64,000 nt of DNA, from positions 1 to 64,000 of the forward strand of contig CAVSYB010000013.1 in NCBI GenBank assembly GCA_963732155.1. The letters are read 5' to 3'. Every line of letters starts with the position of its first letter. Position 1 is the stretch's first letter. A model generated the notes under the pieces. The model saw only the letters and a program-made list of their open reading frames with translations. It was not told the DNA's origin and did no database searches. Shown one piece after another: positions 29,379 through 38,221 of this stretch. Position numbers and translations under genes: made by a program. This stretch comes from Roseiarcus sp963732155. GTDB lineage: Bacteria > Pseudomonadota > Alphaproteobacteria > Rhizobiales > Beijerinckiaceae.

Positions 29379-29990
29379 ATGAGCGAACGGCGGCAAGAGA
29401 CCCGGCAGACCCAGGCGGCGCGCAATCGTTTTGTCGCGGCCTGCGCCGTTCTGACGGTCGCCGGCATGGTGGGCGCCGCCTATGCGGCCGTGCCGCTTTA
29501 CTTCCTGTTTTGTCGCGCGACCGGATTTGCCGGCACGACGCAGGTCGCCACAACCGCCCCGGCGCTCAAGGGACAGCGCGTGCTGACCGTCCGCTTCGAC
29601 GCCAATGTCGCGCCGGGCCTGTCGTGGACCTTCGAGGCGGAAACCGAGTCGATCGCGCTGCGCACGGGCGCCACGGCGACGGTGTATTTCAAGGTCCGCA
29701 ACCGCTCGTCGCGTGAGACGGCGGCGACCGCGGTCTACAATGTCAGCCCCGGGGTTTCGGGGGCCTATTTCGACAAGATTTCGTGTTTCTGTTTCAGCGA
29801 ACAGCATTTGGGCCCCAACCTGAGCGCCGAACTGCCGGTCGTGTTCTTTCTCGATCCGAAGCTCGAGCAGGACGAGACGATGGACGGAATCTCGGAGATA
29901 ACGCTGTCCTACACGCTGTTCGCCGCCCAGGACTCCGGCGCTCCGCTCGCCGCGGCGCCCGAGATTCAGGGCGGCAAGTCGCCGCTCTAG
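29379..29990 (+). CDS. ctaG: Cytochrome c oxidase assembly protein CtaG/Cox11
   Basis: Copper chaperone that delivers CuB to subunit I. 203 residues: one N-terminal transmembrane helix (about 20-42) and a periplasmic immunoglobulin-like domain. The copper-binding pair CFCF lies in YFDKISCFCFSEQHLGP (about 130-146), with the conserved membrane-proximal Cys in YFLFCRATGFAGTT. Length and motifs match the family. It lies between the small CoxF-like gene and subunit III. Confidence 0.96.
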   Translation: MSERRQETRQTQAARNRFVAACAVLTVAGMVGAAYAAVPLYFLFCRATGFAGTTQVATTAPALKGQRVLTVRFDANVAPGLSWTFEAETESIALRTGATATVYFKVRNRSSRETAATAVYNVSPGVSGAYFDKISCFCFSEQHLGPNLSAELPVVFFLDPKLEQDETMDGISEITLSYTLFAAQDSGAPLAAAPEIQGGKSPL

Positions 29991-30090
29991 CAGTGGCGAA
30001 TCGTCGCCTTGACGGCGCCGGCCAAACGTTGCAAATCCAGCGAGCTGAACAATCCGGCCGCGATCGACGGACATAGGATAGGGGAAACTG

Positions 30091-30963
30091 ATGGCCGACG
30101 CCCACGCGAAGCCGCATCACGACTATCACCTCGTCAATCCGAGCCCGTGGCCGATCATCGGCTCCATCTTCGTATTCTTGACCGCGGTCGGCCTCATCAT
30201 GTCGATGAAGGCGATGACCATCGGCGGATTGAAGCTCGGCCCGTTCATCCTGGTCGTCGGCTTCGCCGGCGTTCTCTACGTGCTGGCCTCCTGGTGGCAC
30301 GACGTCATCCACGAGGCTGAAACGGGCGACCACACGCGGGTCGTTCAGATCAGCCTTCGCTATGGCATGATCCTGTTCATCGCCTCGGAGGTGATGTTCT
30401 TCGTCGCGTGGTTCTGGGCGTTCTTCGACGCTTCGCTGTTCACCAACGAGAAAATTCAATATGCGCGCGTCGCCTTCACCGGCGGCCTCTGGCCGCCCAA
30501 GGGCACCGAGGTTCTCGATCCGCTGAATCTGCCGCTGTTCAATACGCTGATCCTGCTGACCTCCGGCGCCACCGTGACCTGGGCGCATCACGCGCTGCTT
30601 CACAACGACCGCAACGGGTTGAAGGTCGGGCTCTTGCTGACGATCCTGCTCGGCCTCCTGTTCACCTCCGTCCAGGCCTGGGAGTACTCCCATGCGCCAT
30701 TCGCCTTCGCCCACAGCATTTACGGCGCGACCTTTTTCATGGCGACCGGGTTTCATGGCGCGCATGTCATCATCGGCACGATCTTCCTGATGGTGTGTCT
30801 CGGCCGCGCGGTCGCCGGGCAATTCACGCCGCAGCGACATCTCGGCTTCGAATTTGCGGCCTGGTACTGGCATTTCGTCGACGTCGTCTGGCTGTTCCTG
30901 TTCTCCTGCGTCTATGTCTGGGGTTCGTGGGGCGCGGCGATCGAAGGCGCCGGCGGCGGCTGA
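30091..30963 (+). CDS. coxC: Cytochrome c oxidase subunit III
   Basis: Third core subunit, which stabilises the oxidase and supports proton uptake. 290 residues with seven predicted transmembrane helices. Conserved parts include HDYHLVNPSPWPI at the N-terminus, the SEVMFFVAWFWAFFDASL helix, TVTWAHHALLH, GATFFMATGFHGAHVIIGT and the C-terminal AAWYWHFVDVVWLFLF. ATG 30091 with AGGGGAAACTG just before it. It is the last gene of the cluster here; DUF983 and surf1, often next, are absent. Confidence 0.97.
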   Translation: MADAHAKPHHDYHLVNPSPWPIIGSIFVFLTAVGLIMSMKAMTIGGLKLGPFILVVGFAGVLYVLASWWHDVIHEAETGDHTRVVQISLRYGMILFIASEVMFFVAWFWAFFDASLFTNEKIQYARVAFTGGLWPPKGTEVLDPLNLPLFNTLILLTSGATVTWAHHALLHNDRNGLKVGLLLTILLGLLFTSVQAWEYSHAPFAFAHSIYGATFFMATGFHGAHVIIGTIFLMVCLGRAVAGQFTPQRHLGFEFAAWYWHFVDVVWLFLFSCVYVWGSWGAAIEGAGGG

Positions 30964-30976
30964 GCGCCAGCGCGCT

Positions 30977-32212
30977 CTATCGCGGCGCCGCCATCGCGAA
31001 CTTGCGCAAATCGAAATCGAGGTTGCCGGCCTGCGCCCCCGAGAGGGCCAGGTTGGCTCCGATGATTCGCCGCGCCGCCATGTGATCGCCGGGGCGATTG
31101 ACCGTCTCGACGACCGCCAGATCGGCGCCGCGAAAACCGAACACCGCGAAGGCTCGCGCTCGCGGGTCGCCGCGCACCACCCAATTGTCGCAGCCGCTGG
31201 AGAGCCCGGCGATCTGCAGCTTGAGGTCGCGCTGGTCGCTCCAGAACCATGGCAGCGCGGCGTAGCGCTCGCGCTTGCCGACCAGACGGCGGGCGACGCA
31301 TCGCGCCTGATCGACGGCGTTTTGCACGGATTCGAGCCTGACGCGGGATCCGGTGACAGGATCGGGAAACGCCGCGCAATCGCCGATCGCCGAGATCGTC
31401 GGATCGGCGGTTTCCAGACCATCGTTGACGACGATCCCGTTGTCGCAGGCGAGATCCGCGCCGCGCGCCAGCGCGTCCTCGGGCAGCACGCCGATCCCGA
31501 TGATCGCCAGATCGGCCGGCGCCAGCGCGCCGTCGGTCAGTTCCACCGCGCTGAGCGCGCCATTGCGCCCATGCAGCGCGACGACGCCGACCCCGAGCCG
31601 GAGGCTCGCGCCGAACGTCCTGTGCGCCTGCGCGAAGAACGCCGAAGTCGCCGGCGAGACGGCGCGCGCCAGCGGGCGCGAGGCGAGTTCGACGATCGTC
31701 ACTTCACCGCCGAGGCTGGTGGCGGTAGCCGCGATCTCCAGACCGATGAAGCCGGCGCCGATGACGACGACCCGCCGCGCCGCGCCGAGGCGCTCGCGCA
31801 ACGCCTGCGCGTCGGCGATGTCGCGCAGGCCCATCACCCCGTCAAGATCGACGCCGGGAACGTTCAGAGGCCGCTGTCTTGCGCCGGTCGCCAGCACGAG
31901 ATGGCCATAGTCGAGACGCCGTCCGGAGGCGAGTTCGACGCGTCGCGCCGCCCTGTCGAGACCCGTCGCCGTTTCGCCGAGGCGCAGGTCCACCCCCTTG
32001 TCGCGATAGAATTGGGCGGCGCGCAGCGGCAGACCGTCGCTCTCCATCTCGCCCTTCAGAAACGCCTTGGACAACGGCGGACGCTGGTAAGGCAGGTGAG
32101 GGTCGGCCGACAACAGGACGATCGCGCCGTCGAAACCTTCTTCGCGCAGGCTCGCTGCGAGCTGCACTCCGGCGTGGCCGGCGCCGACGATGACGACAGG
32201 AGGAGCGCTCAT
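30977..32212 (-). CDS. NAD(P)/FAD-dependent ferredoxin (rubredoxin-type) reductase
   Basis: A 411-residue flavoprotein of the oxygenase-coupled reductase family that moves electrons from NAD(P)H to a ferredoxin or rubredoxin. Motifs: FAD loop VVIVGAGHAGVQLA (about 6-19), YQRPPLSKAFL, the ATG motif LVLATGARQRPL, the NAD loop VVVIGAGFIGLEIAA (about 148-162) and the second FAD motif ISAIGDCAAFPDP. A C-terminal reductase domain (WFWSDQRDLKLQIAGL) completes it. It converges on coxC with 13 bp between stops. No partner ferredoxin or oxygenase is adjacent. Confidence 0.92.
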   Translation of the reverse strand: MSAPPVVIVGAGHAGVQLAASLREEGFDGAIVLLSADPHLPYQRPPLSKAFLKGEMESDGLPLRAAQFYRDKGVDLRLGETATGLDRAARRVELASGRRLDYGHLVLATGARQRPLNVPGVDLDGVMGLRDIADAQALRERLGAARRVVVIGAGFIGLEIAATATSLGGEVTIVELASRPLARAVSPATSAFFAQAHRTFGASLRLGVGVVALHGRNGALSAVELTDGALAPADLAIIGIGVLPEDALARGADLACDNGIVVNDGLETADPTISAIGDCAAFPDPVTGSRVRLESVQNAVDQARCVARRLVGKRERYAALPWFWSDQRDLKLQIAGLSSGCDNWVVRGDPRARAFAVFGFRGADLAVVETVNRPGDHMAARRIIGANLALSGAQAGNLDFDLRKFAMAAPR

Positions 32213-32293
32213 GCGAAAGTCTCAGCGATCGGGAGGGACGGCGTCGCGCGCGCGACCGTAATGTGCGGCGGCGTCGAGAGGAAGAGCCAGGCG

Positions 32294-32605
32294 TCACGGT
32301 TGCAAGTTGGCCCAGGCCATCCCGATGGCGTTCTGCGCGGTCTTCTCGTCGGCGAGGTCGAGGCGAAGCAGCGTGCTTCCGCGTCGGCCCCAACCGCCCT
32401 TCGCCGGCGAGAAGACGTCCGACGCCGCCGAAGTGACGATCGCCTGCTGCTCCGGTCGGAGCTTGATCATCGCCCATCCCGGATCGGGAAATCCGAGGGT
32501 GGCGAAAATCCGGGCGCCGACGCGGAAGTCGGCGTGTCCCATATGCGCGCTCTCGATCGCCCCGGGCATCGCCAGGGCAAGGCGCCTGAAGTCCTCGGAG
32601 GTCAT
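32294..32605 (-). CDS. MmcQ/YjbR family protein
   Basis: A 103-residue protein with the MmcQ/YjbR double-wing fold signature: MTSEDFRRLALAMPGAIES, GHADFRVGARIFATL, WAMIKLRPEQQ and the C-terminal tryptophan-containing end IGMAWANLQP. The family is widespread, structurally DNA-binding-like and without a defined reaction. The frame is open 53 codons upstream, but MTSEDF is the usual N-terminus, so ATG 32605 is chosen. It follows the reductase gene on the same strand upstream of it (about 80 bp), possibly co-transcribed. Confidence 0.85.
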   Translation of the reverse strand: MTSEDFRRLALAMPGAIESAHMGHADFRVGARIFATLGFPDPGWAMIKLRPEQQAIVTSAASDVFSPAKGGWGRRGSTLLRLDLADEKTAQNAIGMAWANLQP

Positions 32606-32893
32606 CTTCGACTGTCCCCGTTGAAGGAGCCTGCCACGGCGCAGCGCCGCCCGGCGCTCTCTCATACCGGGTCTCACCGGGCGCGACCTTCCGGAAAATA
32701 TCTCGAACGTCCTGGCCGGGACAAGCTCGGCCAGGACGCCCTTGAGTCTTCGAAGCCGCCCCAATCGGAGTCGCGCCGCCGGAGCCTTGGCGTGACGCCC
32801 GCGCGTCGTCGTGGCGATTCAGCATCCCGTAACCAAAGCGCATCGTAACAGCGACGCCGCTCCGGCTTGCCGCTCGAAGATGGGAGTTGAACA

Positions 32894-33367
32894 ATGCGCG
32901 CATCACTGAAGAACACGATCGCCGGTTCCCTCGCGGCGCTCGCCATCGGCGTTGGCCTCGCCAGCATGGCGACTCCGGCCTCGGCCTGGTATCGCGGCGG
33001 CGGTTTCCATGGGGGCTTCCACGGCGGCTGGCGCGGCGGTTATGTCGGCTGGCGCGGCGGCTACGGCTGGCGCGGCGGCTACGGCTGGCGCGGTTACGGT
33101 TATGGATACGGCTGGCGCACCGGCTGGGGCTGCGGCTACGGCGCCTGGCGTTGCGGCGGATATTGGGGCGCTCCCCCGGTGGTCAATGTCGGCTATGTCC
33201 CCGCCCCGCTGCCCATCCCGGCTCCCGCGCCGGTCGTCGACGTCGCCCCGCCGGCTCCGGTCGTAGCCCCTCCCGCTCCCGCTCCCGCTTGCGGCGTCGT
33301 GTTTCGTCCCGTCTTCGACGCGGACGGCTCCAATGTCGGCACGCGCGCGGTCAACACCTGCCAGTGA
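32894..33367 (+). CDS. Exported glycine/arginine/tyrosine-rich low-complexity protein
   Basis: A 157-residue protein. A clear signal peptide (IAGSLAALAIGVGLASMATPASA, cleavage before WYRGG) is followed by repeats of GGYGWRG type (about residues 33-85), a Cys-containing loop (GWGCGYGAWRCGGYWG), a Pro/Ala/Val-rich stretch and a C-terminal domain with two cysteines (ACGVVFRP, VNTCQ). Similar Gly-rich exported proteins are common in Hyphomicrobiales, with no proven role; an outer-surface or cell-wall function is a guess. ATG 32894 has GGGAGTTG upstream. A strong hairpin follows the stop. Confidence 0.82.
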   Translation: MRASLKNTIAGSLAALAIGVGLASMATPASAWYRGGGFHGGFHGGWRGGYVGWRGGYGWRGGYGWRGYGYGYGWRTGWGCGYGAWRCGGYWGAPPVVNVGYVPAPLPIPAPAPVVDVAPPAPVVAPPAPAPACGVVFRPVFDADGSNVGTRAVNTCQ

Positions 33368-33376
33368 CGCAACAGC

Positions 33377-33411
33377 GAACGCGATCGCCTCGAATTGAGG
33401 CGGTCGCGTTC
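33377..33411 (+). terminator. Hairpin terminator after the Gly-rich protein gene
   Basis: Arms GAACGCGATCGCCTC (33377-33391) and GAGGCGGTCGCGTTC (33397-33411) pair over 15 positions with one G-T pair around the 5-nt loop GAATT. It lies 10 nt after the stop codon. There is no long T-run, so termination efficiency is uncertain, but the stem is the strongest in the neighbourhood. Confidence 0.65.
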
Positions 33412-33588
33412 TCCTGACCTCGTCGGCTCTTACCCAATCTGTGGCGGGCCGGGCCGACAAATCCGCAGGAATTCCGGGCCGCCGGCCGGCCCCTGGCGGC
33501 CTGGGGTGAAACCTTGCCGGGAATCAGGCGCGCAAAGAAATCAAACGGAACACAAAGTCCAAGCGATGATCCCCAGGCTTGGTCAGGA

Positions 33589-34440
33589 TTATTCCGACTT
33601 GTCCGCTGCTTTGCTGGAATCGAGCTTAAACGATCCTTTTATTTCTTGTAGTCCTTGCAGCGTGACCGATAATCTGTTATCGGCCGCCTTTTCAATCCTG
33701 TATTTTATATGAGCCACCGCCGTTCCCCAGCTCGGGATGGTTTGTTGCAGATTGGCCTCGCATTCCGCCTTTTTTGTCGCGTTATCGAAATTGGTCGTTT
33801 GTGTAGCGTCCAGTGTGTAATTAGTGTTTTGTATTGCCTTGTCCTTGGCGGAAATATAATTTTGACAGAATCCAAGTCGTGATGTTTCCTTGTCGGTGAG
33901 ATTTGTGCGATCCGGAAAATTTGCCAAGGTGTTACACATCGTCATTGAAGTTTGCAACAGCAAGTCGCGCCCGATCGACGCTCTTAATTCTTTCGGATAT
34001 AAATCGAGTGCGGCAATCAAATCGGCGGTTTGTTGCGAATTGACGACGATCGTTTCGGTGAGCTGAGTTGGGAGCTGCTGCTTTATTGTTTGCAGCGCCG
34101 CCGCTTTTGCCGCGGCGCCTCCACAGTCGGGATCCGCAACTCCGTTCCCTAGAAAATAAATCCCGAACGCCGAAAAGCAAATCCCTGCGGCGATTACCTT
34201 CCAATTGAGGTTATAAGAAGAGCGCTTTTGCTTCTTCGTGGCGCCCTGCGTTATCTCGTTGGGGAAATGGCTCTTGAATATCGTGGAAGTTATGTCTTTC
34301 CATTCGTTCTCGCCGTGTTTTTTGACTGTGGCCTTACGACTGACTAAATTGTTCTTGACGAGCTTGATGAGCAATCCTTCAGAGATGATCTCGTAACGGC
34401 CGGACTCATCTCGATATGTCCAAAGCTTTTCCGTGGACAT
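33589..34440 (-). CDS. GYF-like domain membrane protein, lower GC, unknown function
   Basis: A 283-residue protein. The N-terminal 55 residues (EKLWTYRDESGRYEIISEG, then KKHGENEWKDITST) resemble GYF_2-type domains found at the start of bacterial membrane proteins. A basic linker and one transmembrane helix (VIAAGICFSAFGIYFLGNGV, about 82-101) follow, then an extracytoplasmic helical region with several cysteines (PDCGG, TMCNT, GFCQNY, AECEA). The gene uses many A/T-ending codons, unlike its neighbours, which suggests horizontal acquisition. ATG 34440. No function can be assigned. Confidence 0.72.
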   Translation of the reverse strand: MSTEKLWTYRDESGRYEIISEGLLIKLVKNNLVSRKATVKKHGENEWKDITSTIFKSHFPNEITQGATKKQKRSSYNLNWKVIAAGICFSAFGIYFLGNGVADPDCGGAAAKAAALQTIKQQLPTQLTETIVVNSQQTADLIAALDLYPKELRASIGRDLLLQTSMTMCNTLANFPDRTNLTDKETSRLGFCQNYISAKDKAIQNTNYTLDATQTTNFDNATKKAECEANLQQTIPSWGTAVAHIKYRIEKAADNRLSVTLQGLQEIKGSFKLDSSKAADKSE

Positions 34441-34835
34441 TGGATGTCAAGCCTTCGATTCAATCGCGCAGGTTCAGGCCGCCGTCAAAGCCGATCGAGG
34501 ATCGCAATCTCTCGCCGATCGTCGATCGCAACCTGGATGATGACACGGTTGGACCGCTCGCCGGCAGAGTCGACGCCAACCAGACTCTGGCGCAAACAGG
34601 CGGAAGCGTGCCCATTGTTCCTCGATCCGGCCGACTCGGCAATCGCCGACCACCCGTGATGCAATAATATTTTGCGCCTGTCCGGACGGTAAATCAATTT
34701 TTGCCGCGATCGCTCCAGCCGGCCATCGATCGTTGGAGGAAGCGGAGCGTTGCATGCGGGGCGCTCGCAAGCCGCAACCGGCGGATTCGCCGATCGCCAA
34801 GCTCAATGGACGCTATCGAGCGCAACAGGCTCGCA
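34441..34835. other. Intergenic region between the GYF-like gene and tRNA-Glu
   Basis: About 395 bp. Several short open frames exist on both strands, but none has convincing codon use, a ribosome site or a recognisable product. No copy of the tRNA-Glu 3' end, integrase remnant or strong hairpin was seen. The promoter of the GYF-like gene should lie near 34450-34500. Confidence 0.55.
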
Positions 34836-34911
34836 TGGCGCTCCCTACGGGAATCGAACCCGTGTTTTCGCCGTGAGAGGGCGACGTCCTGGGCCGCTAG
34901 ACGAAGGGAGC
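34836..34911 (-). tRNA. tRNA-Glu(CTC)
   Basis: A complete 76-nt tRNA on the minus strand. Acceptor arms GCTCCCT and AGGGAGC pair perfectly, with discriminator G and a genomically encoded CCA. The anticodon arm TCGCC/GGCGA encloses CTCTCAC, with CTC as anticodon. The T-arm contains GGTTCGATTCC. It lies upstream of nothing on its own strand until the GYF-like gene. Confidence 0.96.
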
Positions 34912-35096
34912 GCGAGCTTGCGGCTGAGGCCGGGTTCTATATCGGCGGGGCGCCGCGAACGCAAGCGCGGTTCTGCGCCGACGACGGCGCGCAAATCCGG
35001 GGCGCAGCAACAATCCGCCTTGCAACGCCTTGATATCGCGCGATCGCCGGAAGCGATCGCTACGCCAAGCGCGCGGCCCGCCCGGCCTGCGCCCGC

Positions 35097-38081
35097 TCAA
35101 TGCGCCTCGTCCCAATTGGCCGCCGCGCGCGCGTCGACCTGCAACGGCGCCGACAGCTTCAGCGCCGGCGCCGGCGCCTCGACCATCACCTTTTCGATCA
35201 CCTTGATCGACGCCTCGACCTCATTGAGCGGCGCCTCGAACACCAGTTCGTCGTGCACCTGCAGCAGCATCTGCGCGTCGAGCCGCGCCGCGCCGAGGGC
35301 ATCGTCCATGCGGATCATCGCGCGGCGAATGATGTCGGCCGCCGAGCCCTGGATCGGGGCGTTGATCGCGGCCCGTTCATTGAACGCGCGCTCGGAGGGG
35401 TTGGACGCGTTGATGCGCGGAAAGTGGCATTTGCGCCCGAAGATGGTGCGAACGTAGCCGTCGGCGCGCGCCGCCTTCTTGGTCGCCTCCATATAGTTGC
35501 GGATGCCGGGAAAACGCTCGAAGTATTTGCGGATGTAGGCGCCCGCCTCCTCGCGCGGGATGCCGAGCTGATTGGCGAGGCCGAACGCCGAAATGCCGTA
35601 GATGATGCCGAAGTTGATCGCCTTGGCGCGGCGGCGCACCTCGCCCGGCATGTCCTTGACCGGCACGCCGAACATTTCCGAAGCGGTCATCGCGTGAATG
35701 TCGAGCCCGTCGGCGAACGCTTTCTTCAGGGGACCGATGTCGGCGATATGGGCGAGCAGCCGCAGCTCGATCTGGCTGTAGTCGGCCGAGATCAGCGCAT
35801 GGCCGGGGCCGGCGACGAAGGCGCGACGGATTTTGCGCCCTTCCTCGTTGCGCACCGGAATATTCTGCAGGTTCGGCTCGGACGAGGAGAGGCGACCCGT
35901 CGTGGTGGCCGCGAGCGCGTAGGAGGTGTGGACGCGCCGGGTCGCCGGGTTGACGAAGCCGGGCAGCGCGTCGGTGTAGGTCGACTTGAGCTTGGCGATC
36001 TGGCGCCATTCGAGAATGCGCGCCGGCAACTGGTGGCCCTCGGCGGCGAGGTCGTCGAGCACATTGGCCGAAGTGGACCACGCGCCCGTCGCGGTCTTCT
36101 TGGCGCCCGGCAGGCCCATCTGGCCAAACAGAATGTCGCCGAGCTGCTTGGGCGAGCCGAGGTTGAAGGGCGCGCCGACCATGGCGTGAATTTCCGCCTC
36201 CAGCCGCGCCATGCCCTGCGCGAATTCGCCCGACAGCCGTGAGAGTATCTCGCGGTCGATCGCGACGCCGCGCCGCTCCATGCGCGCCAGCGGAACGACC
36301 AGCGGACGCTCCAGCGTCTCATAGACCGTGGTCATGCTTTCGCCGGCGAGACGCGGCTTCAGCGCCCGCCACAGGCGCAAGGTCACATCGACGTCTTCGG
36401 CGGCGTATTCGGTCGCCTTGTCGATGGCGACGCGCGCGAAGCCGATGAAATTCTTGCCCGATCCCGCGACATCGGCGAAGTGAATGGTCTTGTGGGCGAG
36501 CCAGCGCTCGGCGAGCGGGTCCATGCCATGGCCGTCGTTGGTCGCGCCGGCGTCGAGCGCATAAGAAATCAGCATGGTGTCGTCGATGGGCGCCGTCTCG
36601 ACGCCGCGCTGGGCGAGCACGTGCCAGTCGAACTTGACGTTCTGGCCGATCTTGAGCACGCCCGGCGCCTCCATCAGCGGCCTCAGCAACGCGAGCGCGT
36701 CGCGCTCGGCGAGTTGGCCCGGCAGGAGATCGCCGCCGCCGAACAAATCGCCCTGCCCGGCGTGGCGGTGGCCGAGCGGGACGTAACACGCCCGGCCCGG
36801 CGCGACGCACAGCGAAAAGCCGACGAGGTCGGCCTGCATCGGATCGAGCGAACTCGTTTCCGTGTCGAAAGCCACGGCGCCCGCCTCGAAAGCTTCGTCG
36901 ATCCACCGCTTCAGTTCGTCGGCCGTCGTGACCGTCGCATAGGCCGTTCGATCGATTTTCGCCTCGCGAGCCTCGGCGAGGCGCGCGGTCGCGAGCGCCC
37001 GCGGCCCGAGCGCGTCGACCGGCGCGCCTGGCGTCGGCGTCTTGTCGCGCGCCGGCGCCGGCGCGCGGGGTTCGACCGCCTCGCCGTTGCGCCCCCGCCA
37101 ACCGCCGGCGCCGACGAAGGCGGCATCCGCCTCGATCTCGCCGGCGTCGACGCCGTAGATATCGGCGACGCGCCTGGTGATGGTGGTGAATTCCAGCGCC
37201 TTGAGGAAGGCGACGAGGCGTTTGGCGTCGGGGGCGGCGAGCGTCAGGTCATCGAGCGGCACTTCGAGCGGAACGTCCCGAACGAGCGTCACGAGCCTCT
37301 TCGACAAGCGAATCAGCGCGACCGAATCCGGATTGGTCAACACCTCGCGGCGCTTGGGTTGCTTGATTTCGCCGGCTCTCCCCAGCAGCGTTTCCAGATC
37401 GCCATATTCGGCGATCAATTGCGCCGCGGTCTTGACGCCGATGCCCGGCGCTCCCGGCACGTTGTCGGTCGAATCGCCGGCCAGCGCCTGAATGTCGACG
37501 ACCTTGTCGGCGCCGCCGCCGAAATAGGCGACCACCTCGTTGGGACCGATGCGCCGCTCCTCGCGCTCGCCCGACGCCGGATCGTACATCGCGACGCCCG
37601 GCTTGACGAGCTGCATCAGGTCCTTGTCGGCGGAGACGATCAGCACGTCGGCGCCGCGCTCGTTCGCCTGCCGCGCATAGGTGGCGATCAGATCGTCGGC
37701 TTCGTAGCGGTCCTGCTCGATCGGCGTCAGGCCGAAGGCGCGCACGGCGCCGCGCATCAGCGGGAATTGCGGCACGAGATCCTCGGGAGGATCGGGCCGA
37801 TGGCTCTTGTAGAGAGGGTAGATCTCCTTGCGGAACGAAGCCTCCGACTTGTCGAAAATGATCGCCAGATGAGTCGGTTTGACGCCCGCCGCGCCGTCGC
37901 GAACGAATTGCAGAAGCTTGGTCGCGAACAGGCGAACCGCGCCGACCGGCAAGCGGTCCGAACGGTAGTTGTATTTCTGGTCCTGACGGATCGACTGAAA
38001 ATAGGCGCGAAAGACGAACGACGAGCCGTCGACCAGAAAAACGTGATCGCCGGGGCCTACGGGACGGGGAGCCTGGGTCAT
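35097..38081 (-). CDS. polA: DNA polymerase I
   Basis: Replicative repair polymerase of 994 residues, with three domains. The 5'-3' flap nuclease (about residues 1-300) shows HLAIIFDKSEASFRKEIYP and LAGDSTDNVPGAPGIG. The 3'-5' proofreading domain (about 370-570) has VAFDTETSSLDPMQADLVGF with its Asp and Glu intact. The polymerase domain (about 600-994) shows SSEPNLQNIPVRNEEG, ISADYSQIELRLLAHI, AKAINFGIIYG and the C motif LLQVHDELVFEAP. All catalytic residues look normal. A longer than usual linker follows the nuclease domain. ATG 38081. Confidence 0.98.
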   Translation of the reverse strand: MTQAPRPVGPGDHVFLVDGSSFVFRAYFQSIRQDQKYNYRSDRLPVGAVRLFATKLLQFVRDGAAGVKPTHLAIIFDKSEASFRKEIYPLYKSHRPDPPEDLVPQFPLMRGAVRAFGLTPIEQDRYEADDLIATYARQANERGADVLIVSADKDLMQLVKPGVAMYDPASGEREERRIGPNEVVAYFGGGADKVVDIQALAGDSTDNVPGAPGIGVKTAAQLIAEYGDLETLLGRAGEIKQPKRREVLTNPDSVALIRLSKRLVTLVRDVPLEVPLDDLTLAAPDAKRLVAFLKALEFTTITRRVADIYGVDAGEIEADAAFVGAGGWRGRNGEAVEPRAPAPARDKTPTPGAPVDALGPRALATARLAEAREAKIDRTAYATVTTADELKRWIDEAFEAGAVAFDTETSSLDPMQADLVGFSLCVAPGRACYVPLGHRHAGQGDLFGGGDLLPGQLAERDALALLRPLMEAPGVLKIGQNVKFDWHVLAQRGVETAPIDDTMLISYALDAGATNDGHGMDPLAERWLAHKTIHFADVAGSGKNFIGFARVAIDKATEYAAEDVDVTLRLWRALKPRLAGESMTTVYETLERPLVVPLARMERRGVAIDREILSRLSGEFAQGMARLEAEIHAMVGAPFNLGSPKQLGDILFGQMGLPGAKKTATGAWSTSANVLDDLAAEGHQLPARILEWRQIAKLKSTYTDALPGFVNPATRRVHTSYALAATTTGRLSSSEPNLQNIPVRNEEGRKIRRAFVAGPGHALISADYSQIELRLLAHIADIGPLKKAFADGLDIHAMTASEMFGVPVKDMPGEVRRRAKAINFGIIYGISAFGLANQLGIPREEAGAYIRKYFERFPGIRNYMEATKKAARADGYVRTIFGRKCHFPRINASNPSERAFNERAAINAPIQGSAADIIRRAMIRMDDALGAARLDAQMLLQVHDELVFEAPLNEVEASIKVIEKVMVEAPAPALKLSAPLQVDARAAANWDEAH

Positions 38082-38221
38082 GGCCCCAGTCTAGTCAAAG
38101 CCGGCGGCTTGGGCTATCGGTTCGCACGGCGGGTATTGTCAATACGGTTTGTACAGATCCTGCGCGGCGTTGGCTTTGCTGATATTCTCTGCGCTGCAAG
38201 CGTCGCTTGGTGGGCGAGCCG

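Noticed and set aside
34441..34911. Possible integration site at tRNA-Glu
   Set aside because: No second copy of the tRNA 3' end and no integrase gene seen in the window.
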